Below are positions 8,048-18,155 of a DNA stretch of 18,155 nucleotides, piece by piece. Positions within the stretch are counted from its first letter, which is position 1. Each line of letters starts with the position of its first letter. This DNA comes from Byssochlamys sp. IMV 00236 (Eukaryota > Ascomycota > Eurotiomycetes > Eurotiales > Thermoascaceae): NCBI GenBank assembly GCA_001931875.2, contig MSJH02000474.1:1-18155 (forward strand), read 5' to 3'. Made by a program: the position numbers and the translations under genes. Below the pieces are notes generated by a model. That model ran no database searches. It saw only the letters and a program-made list of their open reading frames with translations, and was not told where the DNA came from.

Positions 8048-10172
8048 ATGGTCTTACAAGTTACAACAGCTAATAATATCAAAGTATATACTGTCTCTGG
8101 AGGACTTGGCTCCAGAGCTATTCCCGATTGGCTTGCTCGTCAAAAGAAAAAGCAATTAAAAAGAGATTTTGGTAAGTGTCTTTATTTTATTGATTATCCA
8201 CTAGATCTAATTCCTATATAGATTATCGAACAAGAGTTGAACTTATACAAGACTTTGAATTCCCAGAAGCATCTAATCGTATAAAAACAACCCGAGATGG
8301 AAAGTTTGTTGTAGCAACAGGCACATATAAACCACAAATGAGAGTATTTGAATATGCAGACATGTCCATGAAATTCGAGCGTCATACCGATGCTGAAACT
8401 CTTAATTTTGAGGTAAACTAAAATAGATGATGTGCATGATGCATGTAGCTCATTTAGAAGCTAGATCTTGTCTGAGGATTGGACAAAGCAAGCACTTTTA
8501 CAAAACGATCGATCGGTCGAACTTCATGCTCAAGGCGGCATTCATTACCGTACAAGAATACCAAAGTTTGGTCGTGATCTCGCATACCATTTTCCTTCAT
8601 GCGATCTTTTACTCAGTGCTTCAGGAAACGAAGTGTACAGATTAAATTTGGATCAGGGACGTTTCTTAAATTCAATTACGACTGATGCCGAAGAAGGTGT
8701 CAACTGCGTCGAAATTAACCCTGCTCATCAGCTTTTCGGTCTTGGTACAGCAAGAGGAACAGTCGAGTTATGGGACCCACGATCAAAATCGCGTGTCGGT
8801 TTATTATCTAATCTCGAAGTTCCAGAGTCATATGGAAGAGACGACGGTTCACCATTAGAAGTATCAGCGTTAAAGTTTAGAAATGATGGATTGACTATGG
8901 CTGTGGGCACAACAACAGGTCACACCTTACTCTATGATTTACGTTCTCCTATGCCGACAATTGTGAAAGATCATCAATATGGTTTCCCCATCAAGAGCAT
9001 ACATTTCCATAAAGGAAGTGCAAGTGACTCAGAGACAGCAGGGGATAAAGTGATTGTGTCTGATTGCAAGATTGTCAAGATCTGGGACCGTGCAAACGGA
9101 AAACACTTTACTTCAATTGAACCCGAGACAGATATTAATGACGTGTGCACAGTGGAAGACAGCGGCTTGATTTACACAGCAAACGAAGGTATTCAAATGG
9201 GTGCCTACTTTATTCCTCAACTTGGTCCTGCTCCTCGCTGGGCCTCCTTCTTGGAAAACCTTACAGAAGAAATGGAAGAAAACCCTAACCGTGATATTTA
9301 CGATGAATACAAGTTTATCACTCGCAAAGAACTCAAGGCACTTGGATTGGAGCACCTTATGGGTACCAACGTCCTCAAAGCCTACATGCACGGTTTCTTT
9401 GTTGATCTTCGACTTTATGAAAAGGCTAGACTCATTGCTAATCCCTTCGCTTATGACGAGTACAAGGATCGTGTTGTTAAAGAAAAGGTTGAAAAGGAAC
9501 GTCAATCACGTATTCGTGCCGTCAAACAACTGCCCTCAGTCAACAAGGCATTGGCTAAGGAACTCATGTCTGAAGGAGATGGCAAGAAGAGCGGCAAAAG
9601 CGAACTCTTGCAAGATAGTCGTTTTGCTGATATGTTTGCTGATCCTGACTTCCAGGTGGATGAGCAGTCTAAAGAATATCAATTGTTGCATCCTATAGCT
9701 GTAAGTGAAGCTTTTTCTCTCTGTAACACTCTTACTGATATTTCTTTTATAGAAAAAGAAGCAAATGAATTCTGATGATGAAGACGAAGAAGATGAAGAA
9801 ATGGAAGAAGAAAACAGAAACAATGTTCGTGACGCTTCAGATTCTGATGATGCCTCTAAAGATGGCGACTCTGACAGCGAAGATGATATTGTATCCAAGA
9901 TTCGTAAGGAACGTGGATTACTGGTGCGAGATAGACAGCCAACAATCACATCTGTAAGAACTGGTCATGTGCAAAAGAAGAAGATAAAGATGAGCATGGG
10001 TACAGAAGGTGGCCGAATCACAAGCAGAAACGATGGCAAGAAGTCATTTGCAGCTAGATTGAAATCAGAGAGTAGTCGAGTCCAGAGAGAAGGACACAAA
10101 GTGTCACGTACTGCTTTGGGTGGTATGGAAATGGCATTTACACCAAAATCAAAAAAGAACAATAGAAGATAA
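8048..10172 (+). CDS. ENP2: NOL10/Enp2-type nucleolar WD40 protein, SSU processome factor
   Basis: Nucleolar WD-repeat protein required for early 18S rRNA processing; yeast Enp2 belongs to the 90S pre-ribosome (SSU processome) and works with Bfr2. Four exons, 8048-8171, 8222-8412, 8465-9700 and 9753-10172, give 656 residues (human NOL10 688). Introns are 50-52 nt with GTAAGT or GTAAAC donors. Strong family matches include VELIQDFEFPEAS and ATGTYKPQMRVFEYADMS (N-terminal propeller), RTRIPKFGRDLAYHFPSCDL, MAVGTTTGHTLLYDLRSPMP, KDHQYGFPIKS, and LGPAPRWASFLENLTEEMEE. The NUC153 motif is at about 485-515 (DSRFADMFADPDFQVDE). Exon 4 encodes an acidic tract (about 523-565) and a basic tail ending KSKKNNRR, as usual for this family. 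It is convergent with the P450 gene, 100 bp between stops. Confidence 0.96.
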
Positions 10173-10234
10173 ATGCAAAATGTATATTTATGTAGATCAA
10201 TTCCTTCCCTTTTTTTTAATTCCATTTATCGTAC

Positions 10235-10240
10235 AATAAA
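10235..10240 (+). terminator. Polyadenylation signal of NOL10
   Basis: AATAAA lies 63 nt after the NOL10 stop, inside the 100-bp gap between two convergent genes, after a T-rich stretch. Position and sequence fit a fungal poly(A) signal. Confidence 0.5.
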
Positions 10241-10272
10241 ATATAAAACGATGATAACCAACAAAATACATA

Positions 10273-13200
10273 TTAACCCCATACATCTTCTTTGTATCTC
10301 TTCTCTTCGATCAATCTGTCTATGAAGCCATCAGCGTCCTTTTCGCCAAACTTGACAGCGATAGCACCAAATGCCTTTCGAACCTCTCTACTCATTGCAC
10401 CAGCACCACACACATAGACATGAGCGCCTAATTTGGATGGACCGTTCTGGAGCAGTTCCCAAAGAGCAGCATCGTGTTGAAGAATTTCATGCTGTACGTA
10501 TTTTACGCTAGATTCTGGGTTGAGTCTAGAAAAGGCAACATGCACATCTGAAAGGACACCCTTATTTAAGAATTCGTCTAGTTCCTTTTTGTAGATATGA
10601 TCATGTTCAGGGTGTCGACATCCAAAGAAGAGGGTAGAAGGAGCAGCATTAGGTTGAAGTGATCGTTCTTGTAAGAAGCCCATGAATGGAGCAATGCCTG
10701 TTCCTGCTGCAACCATAATAAGAGGTATACGTGGATCATCAGGTAAGTTAAAGATACCGCTTGAGGATCTAAAGGAAGCAGAGATGGGAGACCCTGTAGG
10801 GGCTTGAGAGAGGTATGATGAGGCCAGACCAGGATAATGTTTATCGTTCACAACATCATCCACTACGCCTACTGTGATTGTCGCGTTGTGACCATGGACA
10901 CGCGATGAGGAGGAGATGGAGTATCGACGAGGTTGCATTACATGCACAGTACCTAAGAAGGCGGCAAAATCGAGCCTTTTAACTTGCGGGAACTGATCGC
11001 TTAGGTCGGCTATTGTGCGACATGTTATAATGAACTGTCCATATTGATCACGATTGTCGTCTCCAAGTATAGCCAGTTTGTAAAATCGAGAAGCAGAGTC
11101 AGGATCTACTTGGCGCAGCTCTTGTTCAAATACAGAGAGCAAGCTGCGAGAGGGAGGTGAGAGCAAGTCTGCGTAGTAGGTCAACGCGTCTCTGACAGAA
11201 GATCGGCCACGGATTTCTGCTGCTAGCGAGCGAGGAGAAACACCCTTGAGAGACTCTGGTACAACTTCAAACACGGCATCCAAATCGAAGCCAAAGCTTT
11301 CTGCAATACGAGAGACGAGTGATGGACTATTTGCAGGCAGTATTTCTAAATGATCACCAGGTTTATACAATGCTTCAGAATCCACGGGAGGAAGCTTGGA
11401 TACGTCAATTTCAATATGACAAGTGCTTCTACCTGCATCTGGTGATTGCAGCTCTCGTCGAGTCAGGATGGTTGCGTTTGCGGATACAGGTCTGCTTTGA
11501 GTTTCAGGCACATCCTCAACATATTTGATTTCTACATGGATATCTGATTGGCCTTGCATTGAAGTGAAAGGAACCATATTGCTTTCAGGGTTAGGCTTGA
11601 TACTATAGTATTGTAAAGTGTGCATCCAGAAATGTTTTGCCCTTTTTATAGAATGAGCAACAAGAAATAAGTTGGTTAATGATAAAAACTTACCAATCCT
11701 GGAAATCAGAATCAATGTCTTTATCAGCATCACCTTGACCAGCAGGGAAGAATCTTTCTGCGCCAAGTTCTTCAAGAGCCTTATCAATTTTTATAGGAAA
11801 CTGTTGATACGTTCGCCACTGTTTATTTCCACAGCCAAACACAGTATACAAAAGTCCTTCCAAGATTGTCTTGTTGTTTCTTTCAGAGGCGGTGTTAAGG
11901 AACAGATCAAATTGTTCAGCGGAATCCGGAGGTAATCCACTATAAGAATATTGTCAGGTTCATGTAATATGTCATTATTTATCAAACTTACTTGTAAGTA
12001 GCTGTACAAATAACCAAGAGCTCCCCATCGCCATGTTTATCCTTTGGTCCATTGTATTTTCCTTCCTTTAGCACCTTCCACTTATCCATAGTACAAACAG
12101 TTATATCGGAAAATCCAAAGTTTGCTGCCTGCTTTGCCAACTGGTCTGCGTAATCTTGAGATGTAGCAGTTTGAGTGCCATAGAGAAAGGTGATAGGGGG
12201 TAATGGTCTAATATTTGCTGATATAGGACGAGTCATGTCAATGGTTGGCTCTGTCGTCTTTTGAATTGGTATAGTCTCTCCGCTCTCACTCGCGTTAGAA
12301 GGCTTTGGCATGTTGGTTCTAGGATGTATATGGACAAAAAAGTTAAGGGGGCGAGCTGTAGGGCTAGCTGAATCTCTCTGAATAGGTGGTCCGTCTAATG
12401 AAAAGAAAGGTAAGAAGAGGAAACATAGTTCGTTTTTTTGTTTTCATGTAAATAATATACCGTATTTGAATTCAAATCGAGAAAGTAGCATAGAAACCAC
12501 AGTTAAAAATTCTTGAATGGCAAAAGCCATACCTATACATGCACGAGGACCATTGCTGAAAGGCAACCAAGCGAAACGAGATCGCTTCTGTTCTTCTTCA
12601 GGAGACCATCGATCGGGATCATACTTGTAGGGTTCTGGGTATACCTTTGGATTCCAATGCATTGCCTGAGAGGTCACATTAACAGTCGTTCCTCCTTTGA
12701 TGAGATAGCCACCAGAGACGACACAATCTTTGATACAGGTTTTGTTGATGACCTGTACTGGTGTGTATAGTCTCAGCGTTTCCTTCATGCATCGTCGAAG
12801 ATAGCGAAGCTTGTTGATTTGTTCTGAAGACGGAATCTTGTCGTGCGTGATACCAGCATCAGCGATTTCTTGCAGCACCTTTTGTTGAACACTAGGATTT
12901 CTTGCAAACTCATAGAGGGTAAATGCAAGTGTAGCGGATGTTGTTTCATGACCAGCGATCAAGAATGTAACGATCTGATCTCTAATGTTTTCATCACTTA
13001 AGCCCAAGTTGTGTTCATCACGGGCGTTCAACATAAATCCTAGCAAATCCTTTTCCGAGTTTTTGGCATCTGGGCTATTCTTTCTTTCTAGGACAACCTC
13101 ATCGACAATTCTATGCATCAGATTAAGCTCTCGATCAAAGCGATAGTTCATTTCCAGAGGAAGGCTCTTTATAAACCGAGGTTGTTTAAAGCGCGTAAAA

Positions 13201-14101
13201 GCTTGCTTTAAGCAGTAGTTCATGGCAATGATGAATGGGTGTTGTGGTGTGTCTCGACTGTCAAGTAGATGGAAATCATAACCAAAGCCAACTTTACCAA
13301 TTGTTTCAAAAGTGAGGTTAGTAGTCCACTTTAGGATCTCTACGGGCTCTTCTGGAGAGAATGATTCAAACACCTTGATCGTCTGTTGTGCTATCACAGC
13401 CATTTCACGTTGGTAAGCCTGAAAAAAAAATATTAGATCAGTTGGTGTAACAATGAAGTGTAACTTTACTTTAATTGCACGAGGACTGAATGCAGGCATT
13501 AAAAGTTTGTGAGCCAATTGCCAGTCAGGATCAGACGTATTGGAAGTAAATAAACCACTTCCAGCAAACTCTTTGATCTCTTGTAAGCCTCCTGAGATAA
13601 TCTTGGTGATAAATTCGGACTCTTTAGCAAATGCTTCAGCAATCACCGGATCATTTGTGGAAATCATTCGCGTCTCAAACAAAGAAATATCAATGATGGG
13701 CCCATAATTGTCAAAGAGAACCTTTAAGCCTTCGATGCTATTGAGAAGATGTAAATACTTCATTCTTTGTACTCGCAAAAAAATCTATCTTACAGGTTTG
13801 GTAAAAGATCATAAATGTTTCCTATAAAAGGGAGCTTTCTTGGACCAGGGATTTTATCTTTAATGCCACCGAGTACGGATATGTAAATGATTTCCTGTTG
13901 TCTGATACTCTCCATATCAGTTAACTCCTTCTGTTTAAGATCGTATATGAGGATTTCATTTAATGGAACGAATAGACCAAGCCTTTTTGCAATGAAAGAA
14001 CGAAAGATGGGCATACTTGTATCCTCTGTATATTCGACGATTTCTCCATTCTTATCCGCTTTGTTATGTAAAAGTAATGCTCTTACAGTTATTTCTGTCA
14101 T
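10273..14101 (-). CDS. Self-sufficient cytochrome P450 : NADPH-P450 reductase fusion (CYP505/CYP102 type) with N-terminal ubiquitin-like domain
   Basis: Catalytically self-contained monooxygenase; CYP505 and CYP102 relatives (P450foxy, BM3) hydroxylate fatty acids near the omega end, so that activity is inferred. Six exons: 14101-13794, 13737-13470, 13418-12461, 12394-11992, 11939-11694 and 11641-10273, with 51-66 nt introns and consistent phases, give 1183 residues. The P450 part starts at PGPRKLPFIGN (85-95) and has the I-helix AGHETT (347-352), ETLR of the ExxR motif (405-408), PDRW, and the heme loop FSNGPRACIG with ligand Cys486. The FMN domain follows (YGTQTATS, 583-590), then FAD (RRYS, 966-969) and NADPH (GTGIAPF, 1041-1047) parts, ending EDVWG as relatives do. 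No membrane anchor is seen, so it is probably soluble. Residues 1-80 are additional to the usual 1050-1070-residue architecture and look like a KHA/doublecortin-like ubiquitin fold (KNGEIVEY, then IAKRLGL, IRQQEIIYIS, LGG). They are in the same exon as PGPRK, so the fusion does not depend on splicing. Every known catalytic motif is intact. Confidence 0.93.
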
Positions 14102-14150
14102 GATTATTATGAGTTATAAGAAAAGAATAAAAAAAAAGGAGGAACGCAAT

Positions 14151-14158
14151 TATTTATA
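14151..14158 (-). promoter_or_regulatory. TATA box of the P450 fusion gene
   Basis: TATAAATA on the minus strand, 50 nt upstream of the P450 ATG, identical in sequence and nearly in spacing to the CSL TATA box. Confidence 0.55.
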
Positions 14159-14637
14159 GGGTTGCATAAATCATTAGGGTCCTGGAAAAGGGTGACGGTT
14201 ATTTCGTTTAGGCATTACTTTTTCCGCTACCCCTTTTGTAATAATTAGCCCAGGGAATTAACAAACGCAACGTAGGTCAGGCGTTCTGGCTATGCTCTTT
14301 AATTGTCCAAATACGGCATATGACGTTATCTGCATGCTTATCCGGGATCAATAGTAATCAGTTTTTCCGTAGTAGACAGCCGTTTATTCGTGCCACGAGA
14401 ATTGCAGTAAACTGGGATTCAATATTGTTCATATTTGTGGGGAAGTATGGAGCACTCATATTCATGAATATCAATGTCAATGCTGCAGACATTACTGGCC
14501 ATAGTTTGCTGGCGAAATTTTGACTATTTGCAAACTTTTCTCTCGCAAGTCAATATAGATGTAATAACAATAATATAAAAATAGAAAAAGGCTTAGAGGA
14601 TGTTTTTATTCCCTACAAAATATCGGCCCGCGTTCTC
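14159..14637. other. Upstream region of the P450 gene; no convincing gene
   Basis: It holds the rest of the P450 promoter. A 67-codon open frame at 14320-14523 on the plus strand has no recognisable motif. An inverted repeat CGCGTT-5 bp-AACGCG at 14629-14645 lies at its right edge. Confidence 0.5.
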
Positions 14638-15018
14638 TTAACGCGATTGGATTTTGGCATGAAGAAAATCAAAGGAAGGGGAGGAGTGAAACTTTTTGTC
14701 TTCTTCCGGCAGAAAAGAGATGCGAGTCAGGCCGATTAACTCTTTCTCCATCTGTTGTTCAGCCATTGTGCTTTACAAAAGATTGATGACACCATGCAGA
14801 TAGCTTTGTTTCATGCAAAATTTTGTTAAATAATGTAATAATATATATGTTACCTTCCAAACAAACAATGGTTGGGATCGGTTGGTAGAAAGAGGCTTGT
14901 AACAACAGAAGATACAAATAGGCTGTCCCTGGGCTCCGATATAAACCGGTTGATCCTAAGGAAAGGGCTAGGTCGTCTTCTTTTTTGGTAAATCGATGCA
15001 TACTCTGCGTATACTTAC
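14638..15018 (-). other. Possible small spliced transcript, reading frame unresolved
   Basis: Minus-strand splice signals are too good to ignore. Donor GTAAGTATAC begins at 15018 and acceptor CCTTTCCTTAG ends at 14956 (63 nt). A 102-nt exon follows, 14955-14854, open in all three frames. Then donor GTAACA starts an 83-nt intron ending TTTTGTAAAG at 14771. The next segment carries ATG at 14766 and a 42-residue frame, MAEQQMEKELIGLTRISFLP onward, ending at 14638. One start at about 15036 joined in frame gives a different 43-residue product ending VWKHNG. I recognise no family. It could be a small gene with 5' UTR introns or a decayed fragment. Confidence 0.3.
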
Positions 15019-15201
15019 CGATAAAGCCAACGACATCAGTTCATTGATCTTTCATCCACTTAGGTAATATAGTTGGTTAATAATTGTACAGTTCGGCCGC
15101 AAGTTCTTGTTCTATTGCTTCAACAAAAGATGACGAGTTTTCATACTTTTAATTCATTCGATACCAGTTCAATAACAATTCCATTAAATTTCAAATTTAA
15201 T

Positions 15202-15439
15202 TTAGGAATGTTTCTTGACACACTTCCAAATCTAAAAGAGTAACGTTAGTGATGTAGACAAATAGTAATAAAGAATAATTACAGATATACGTTGATAGGC
15301 CACTATACAACTTCTTTATTATGAAGAAAGAAAGAAAGCTTACTATTACAGACATCATTGTATATCCAAATAGGATCATTACTAGACCTGTGAGGATTGA
15401 GAATGGCGCTCTCTGGAAGTGGTTTGTTGTCAGTCTCAT
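15202..15439 (-). CDS. Candidate 41-residue single-pass membrane microprotein
   Basis: Exon 15439-15344 (32 codons) joins exon 15231-15202 across a 112-nt intron with donor GTAAGC, branch CACTAAC and acceptor TACTCTTTTAG, all close to the signals of other genes here. The product begins MRLTTNHFQRAPF, has one hydrophobic helix (SILTGLVMILFGYTMMSVII), and ends WKCVKKHS. An in-frame TAA lies eight codons upstream of the ATG. The short basic head, single helix and basic tail are the shape of small mitochondrial or ER membrane subunits, but I cannot assign a family. No homology supports it, so chance is possible. Confidence 0.4.
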
Positions 15440-17114
15440 TCTTGGAACAATGTCGTACGATTAAGTATTATATGGTAAGTGCTACAACTGTACCTATTCA
15501 TTGAGTAGTGCGTGTTTTCTATCTTTACCCTATGATCTCGTAAATTTATATGTCGATTCCATTAGCATAAACATAAAGTAACATTTACTATCTTATAGTC
15601 AAATCCGATAAAGCAGGTGGTGACTCCCAAAAGTGAGATGTAAGAATATCGAATATGTCTATTTATTGTAAAATTGTTAATATGTGTATTTGAAATCATC
15701 AACACGCACTCTTTACATACTATTCAATGATTTGATAGTGTGCATCACTTCATTACAATAGATTGTGTGCAACCTAAGGGATGGCGGACTTGATTTGTAC
15801 AGCATTGGAACAAAAGAGTATCCTTGATGATTACACAGCCACACTATTCTTCATTTTACGAGGCAGCCCGGATTTCATTTTGAGTCATTGTCGGCGAAAG
15901 GGTCACTGGAATAACAATCCATTTACCAGAACAAGTGAAGATAGCCAAGCTTAGGATGTTCAAACAATAATATTTCCCTCCTAGCATATTTTGTAATAAA
16001 TTTGTATTTGTTGAAGCATGTCTATGTTATGCTGTAATAGATGTGTTGATCATTCTGACGTTTTCCTAAGCATGCGTAGCTCAGAAAATTGCGGATAAAT
16101 TAAAATCTATTAAGGAAAGAAACGTACACAGTTGGTCTTAGGTCGTAGTTTATCCGGTTTCTTTCATTTGACTCATAAAGGAAAAGCTAGAACACTGCCA
16201 CGGTACTTATTTCAGTAGCAATCAGTAGACGAGCTTATTCATAGAATGATCATCGGACCTTTTCCATGGTTTCTATATGCTTCTCAAACCAAATTACCTT
16301 TTTCAAATTCACACTGTAGAGAAAACAAACCATGGAGAAGGCATTACATTATACTTTGTCATAAGTGTTGTGTTTCCAATAGAAATACATTTTATATTCC
16401 ACAAACATCAACATGCTTCTACATAACAGACTAGGTTTTGATGATTAGTTTTTGGCTTGGATACTGTTGAAAGAACACGGAAACATGAGTAGGAGTACTG
16501 TGGCTAAGAGCTTTCGCAAATTTAAAAGAGAAGACTACAAGTCAACCCGTATATGATGAACAAAGCGTTATTTTATGAAATCTATAACTTTTAACCAAAT
16601 TATAGCTCAAACCTTGGGTACAGACTAGATTATCTTATTTTTAACAGAGCCATTGCTCATTTACACTATTCGAGCCATAATCTAGGAAGGAAATCACTCA
16701 GATATGACTATGCCTTAGTCCTATTTACCTTTGATTGCTGATACATATGCAAAGTAAGGATTTCCACCAATTAAATTTCGCATATTCCTGTGAATATTTC
16801 TAACAACGCATCTGACGTTTTGGCTATCAGACTGTATATGAACCTTCAGACTCAACTCTGACTCAAAAAAATACCTGTAGGAACTCAAAAATCCTTGGCA
16901 GATTTCCTTTTTGAAAAAGTATTTTTTAGTCTGTGAGGTTTAAAGAAAAAAATACCTTAAAAATTACCGTAGTAATAACCTACAAAAACTCATCTGTAAC
17001 TCATAGCATTGAAAAGATAGCTTATCCAATAAGATGATGTTTTTATGCCAAGATCCGGCTTATATTCTTAATATAGTAGTTAACAAAATCAAGGCACCAA
17101 AGCTTGGAAAAAGC
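15440..17114. other. Gene-poor stretch, 1.7 kb
   Basis: AT-rich with stops in all frames. The best open frames are a 57-codon frame from ATG at 15781 to TAG at 15954 (begins MADLICTALEQKSILDD) and one at 16246-16434; neither shows a motif. No RNA gene or terminal repeat was seen. It may include the left flank of the Crypton-like element. Confidence 0.5.
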
Positions 17115-17122
17115 TATAAAAG
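17115..17122 (+). promoter_or_regulatory. TATA box and 5' UTR intron of the Crypton-like gene
   Basis: TATAAAAG lies 133 nt upstream of the ATG at 17248. Between them, GTAAGT (17176) and CTCTAG (ending 17241) bound a probable 66-nt 5' UTR intron, which accounts for the distance. Promoter and splice signals are preserved although the coding region is broken. Confidence 0.5.
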
Positions 17123-17247
17123 AGAGAGGTACACTTTTTACTTTTAGTTCAATATCAAATCTCTTTGAAGCTACTGTAAGTTCTATCCTTATGCTATATT
17201 TTCTCTTTTTAGTATTTCTAAATAATGTATTGATACTCTAGTTTAAC

Positions 17248-18155
17248 ATGAATAACCAAATGGACAATCGTCTTACTGTCAATGATGAAGGTGTTCAGCG
17301 CATGATTGACAACAATTCAGCTATGTACTATAGTAACCAAATGATCATTGCTCAAAATATAACTTATCGACCTGTGTGAACACTATTAAGGCATATTTAG
17401 CCAAGCAAGAAGAGTGGAAGGTAATTCTAGAAAATAATAATAAAGAAAAGGTTTGAAAATCTAACTATATTGTTTAAACATAGAAATGGTGCCTTGAACA
17501 AAGATTCGGTGATGGAGAGATCGTCACTGACCAAAAGCTTAGCTATTTCCTTGCAGAATATGTCATGAAGCGAGGCCGAAAGCTTAGAAGAAATCCAGAT
17601 GGTACCCCTATTGCTCTAGGCAGACAGTCAGTCCTCGCCTATGTCAAAGCTATTGCAGACATATACAGCAAGCAAAAGGCACTTGGCTTAAACTCCATGG
17701 CCCAACAAGAGGACCTGTCGTTAGGACTTTTCTGGATACTCTCGAAAAAGAAAAGGTCAAGAGTAAGAGGCAAAACTTTGAAGATCGAGAAAAAATACAT
17801 TGAATGACGGCTACACCAAACAAGAGTTGGAAAAAGTTAGTAGCTATTTCTTGACTGAGAAGAATGTTCATCTTGGCTCCAGAAACAGACTCTGTTTTTT
17901 GATCAGTCATGCCATGCTTTGTCGTAGCCAAACAGCGCTTGGGATGCAGTTTGCTGATCTGTTCTCACTTGTAATAGAAAATCAAGGAGTATCGGAATGC
18001 ATTGCTTTGGTTGCAACTATCACTTTTGGAAAAACCAATCAACATGGCAAGATTGAATATGGCTCGTCTGTTCGACACCATGATGTTGAAGTATGCTCTG
18101 TCGGTGCTCTGGCGATGAACCTTTTTTCAAGATTTCATTTCGAGAACGAGCCTTT
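17248..18155 (+). pseudogene. Crypton-type tyrosine recombinase (Ndc10-like domain), frameshifted and cut by the window end
   Basis: Cryptons are DNA transposons mobilised by a tyrosine recombinase. Exon 1 starts MNNQMDNRLTVNDEGVQRM; the frame breaks at 17374-17378, where GTGTG brings TGA at 17377. Removing one TG unit would restore the frame, after which it reads VNTIKAYLAKQEEW. A 63-nt intron (17421-17483) follows, then WCLEQRFGDGEIVTDQKL and NPDGTPIALGRQSVLAYVK (core-binding region). A second frameshift, one base lost at about 17691-17698 (AACTCCATGG), separates KALGLNS from HGPTRGPVVRTFLDTL. The rest stays open to the window end: SRNRLCFLISHAMLCRSQTA includes the likely first catalytic Arg region, and RHHDVEVCSVGALAMNLFSR matches the Ndc10/Crypton block. 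The distal catalytic His/Arg/Tyr lie beyond the window. Two lesions in otherwise clean coding sequence suggest recent inactivation. Confidence 0.72.

Noticed and set aside
9113..9505. Long minus-strand frame opposite NOL10
   Set aside because: Antisense shadow of a conserved exon with clear family similarity on the plus strand.
13765..13793. 29-nt intron between the first two P450 exons (using the AG before ATGAAG)
   Set aside because: Too short for this genome. The next AG gives a 56-nt intron and the exact spacing between PFIGN and YGPI seen in P450foxy.
14320..14523. 67-codon plus-strand frame in the P450 upstream region
   Set aside because: No motif, no splice signals, no similarity I recognise; its length is unremarkable in 18 kb.
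14629..14645. Inverted repeat CGCGTT-5-AACGCG as a transposon end or terminator
   Set aside because: Arms are only 6 bp with no partner copy, and it overlaps a candidate reading frame.
16246..16434. 62-codon plus-strand frame
   Set aside because: Low-complexity composition with no domain, start context or neighbour to support it.
16054..16821. 11-bp direct repeats TCTGACGTTTT at 16054 and 16811, and AAAAAAATACCT at 16865 and 16946
   Set aside because: Repeats of this length are expected by chance in 18 kb of AT-rich DNA; no target-site or terminal-repeat context.
1..18155. CRISPR array, prokaryotic operon or phage-like system
   Set aside because: No regular spaced repeats; introns and poly(A) signals show eukaryotic DNA throughout.

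Overview
The window looks like nuclear DNA of an early-diverging fungus, most likely Mucoromycota and probably Mucorales. The evidence is AT-rich intergenic DNA, genes cut by many 45-75 nt introns with GTAAGT-like donors and CTAAC-like branch sites, a CSL transcription factor, a self-sufficient P450, and decayed elements of types I associate with Mucorales genomes. The taxon is inference. All exon models below were built by hand from reading frame, splice signals and protein-family similarity recalled from memory; no search was run.

Layout. 23-1094 (minus): C2H2-like zinc finger plus PHD finger protein. 1535-3601 (minus): CSL (CBF1/Su(H)/LAG-1, RBPJ-type) transcription factor, 2 exons. 3963-5614 (plus): seven-exon homologue of KICS2 (C12orf66), a subunit of the KICSTOR complex of mTORC1 nutrient signalling; it shares a 361-bp divergent promoter with CSL. 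6208-6787 (plus): decayed copy of a repeated fungal protein family. 6762-7651 (minus): peroxiredoxin-fold protein whose peroxidatic cysteine is replaced. 8048-10172 (plus): NOL10/Enp2 ribosome-biogenesis factor, divergent from the peroxiredoxin-like gene across a 396-bp promoter holding a perfect 14-bp palindrome. 10273-14101 (minus): P450-reductase fusion (CYP505/CYP102 architecture) with an unexpected N-terminal ubiquitin-like domain, convergent with NOL10.

From about 14.1 kb the window becomes gene-poor: two small spliced candidates (one a 41-residue membrane microprotein) and about 1.7 kb with nothing convincing. It ends in a Crypton-type tyrosine recombinase broken by two frameshifts and cut by the window edge.

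The left half is a conserved housekeeping and regulatory block (chromatin reader, CSL, TOR-pathway subunit, SSU processome factor). The right end is accessory. There is no operon-like unit; linkage is through shared divergent promoters (CSL/KICS2 and peroxiredoxin-like/NOL10) and convergent 3' ends. The most notable items are the fungal KICS2 with a GC-AG intron, the ubiquitin-like-P450-reductase fusion, and the cysteine-less peroxiredoxin.
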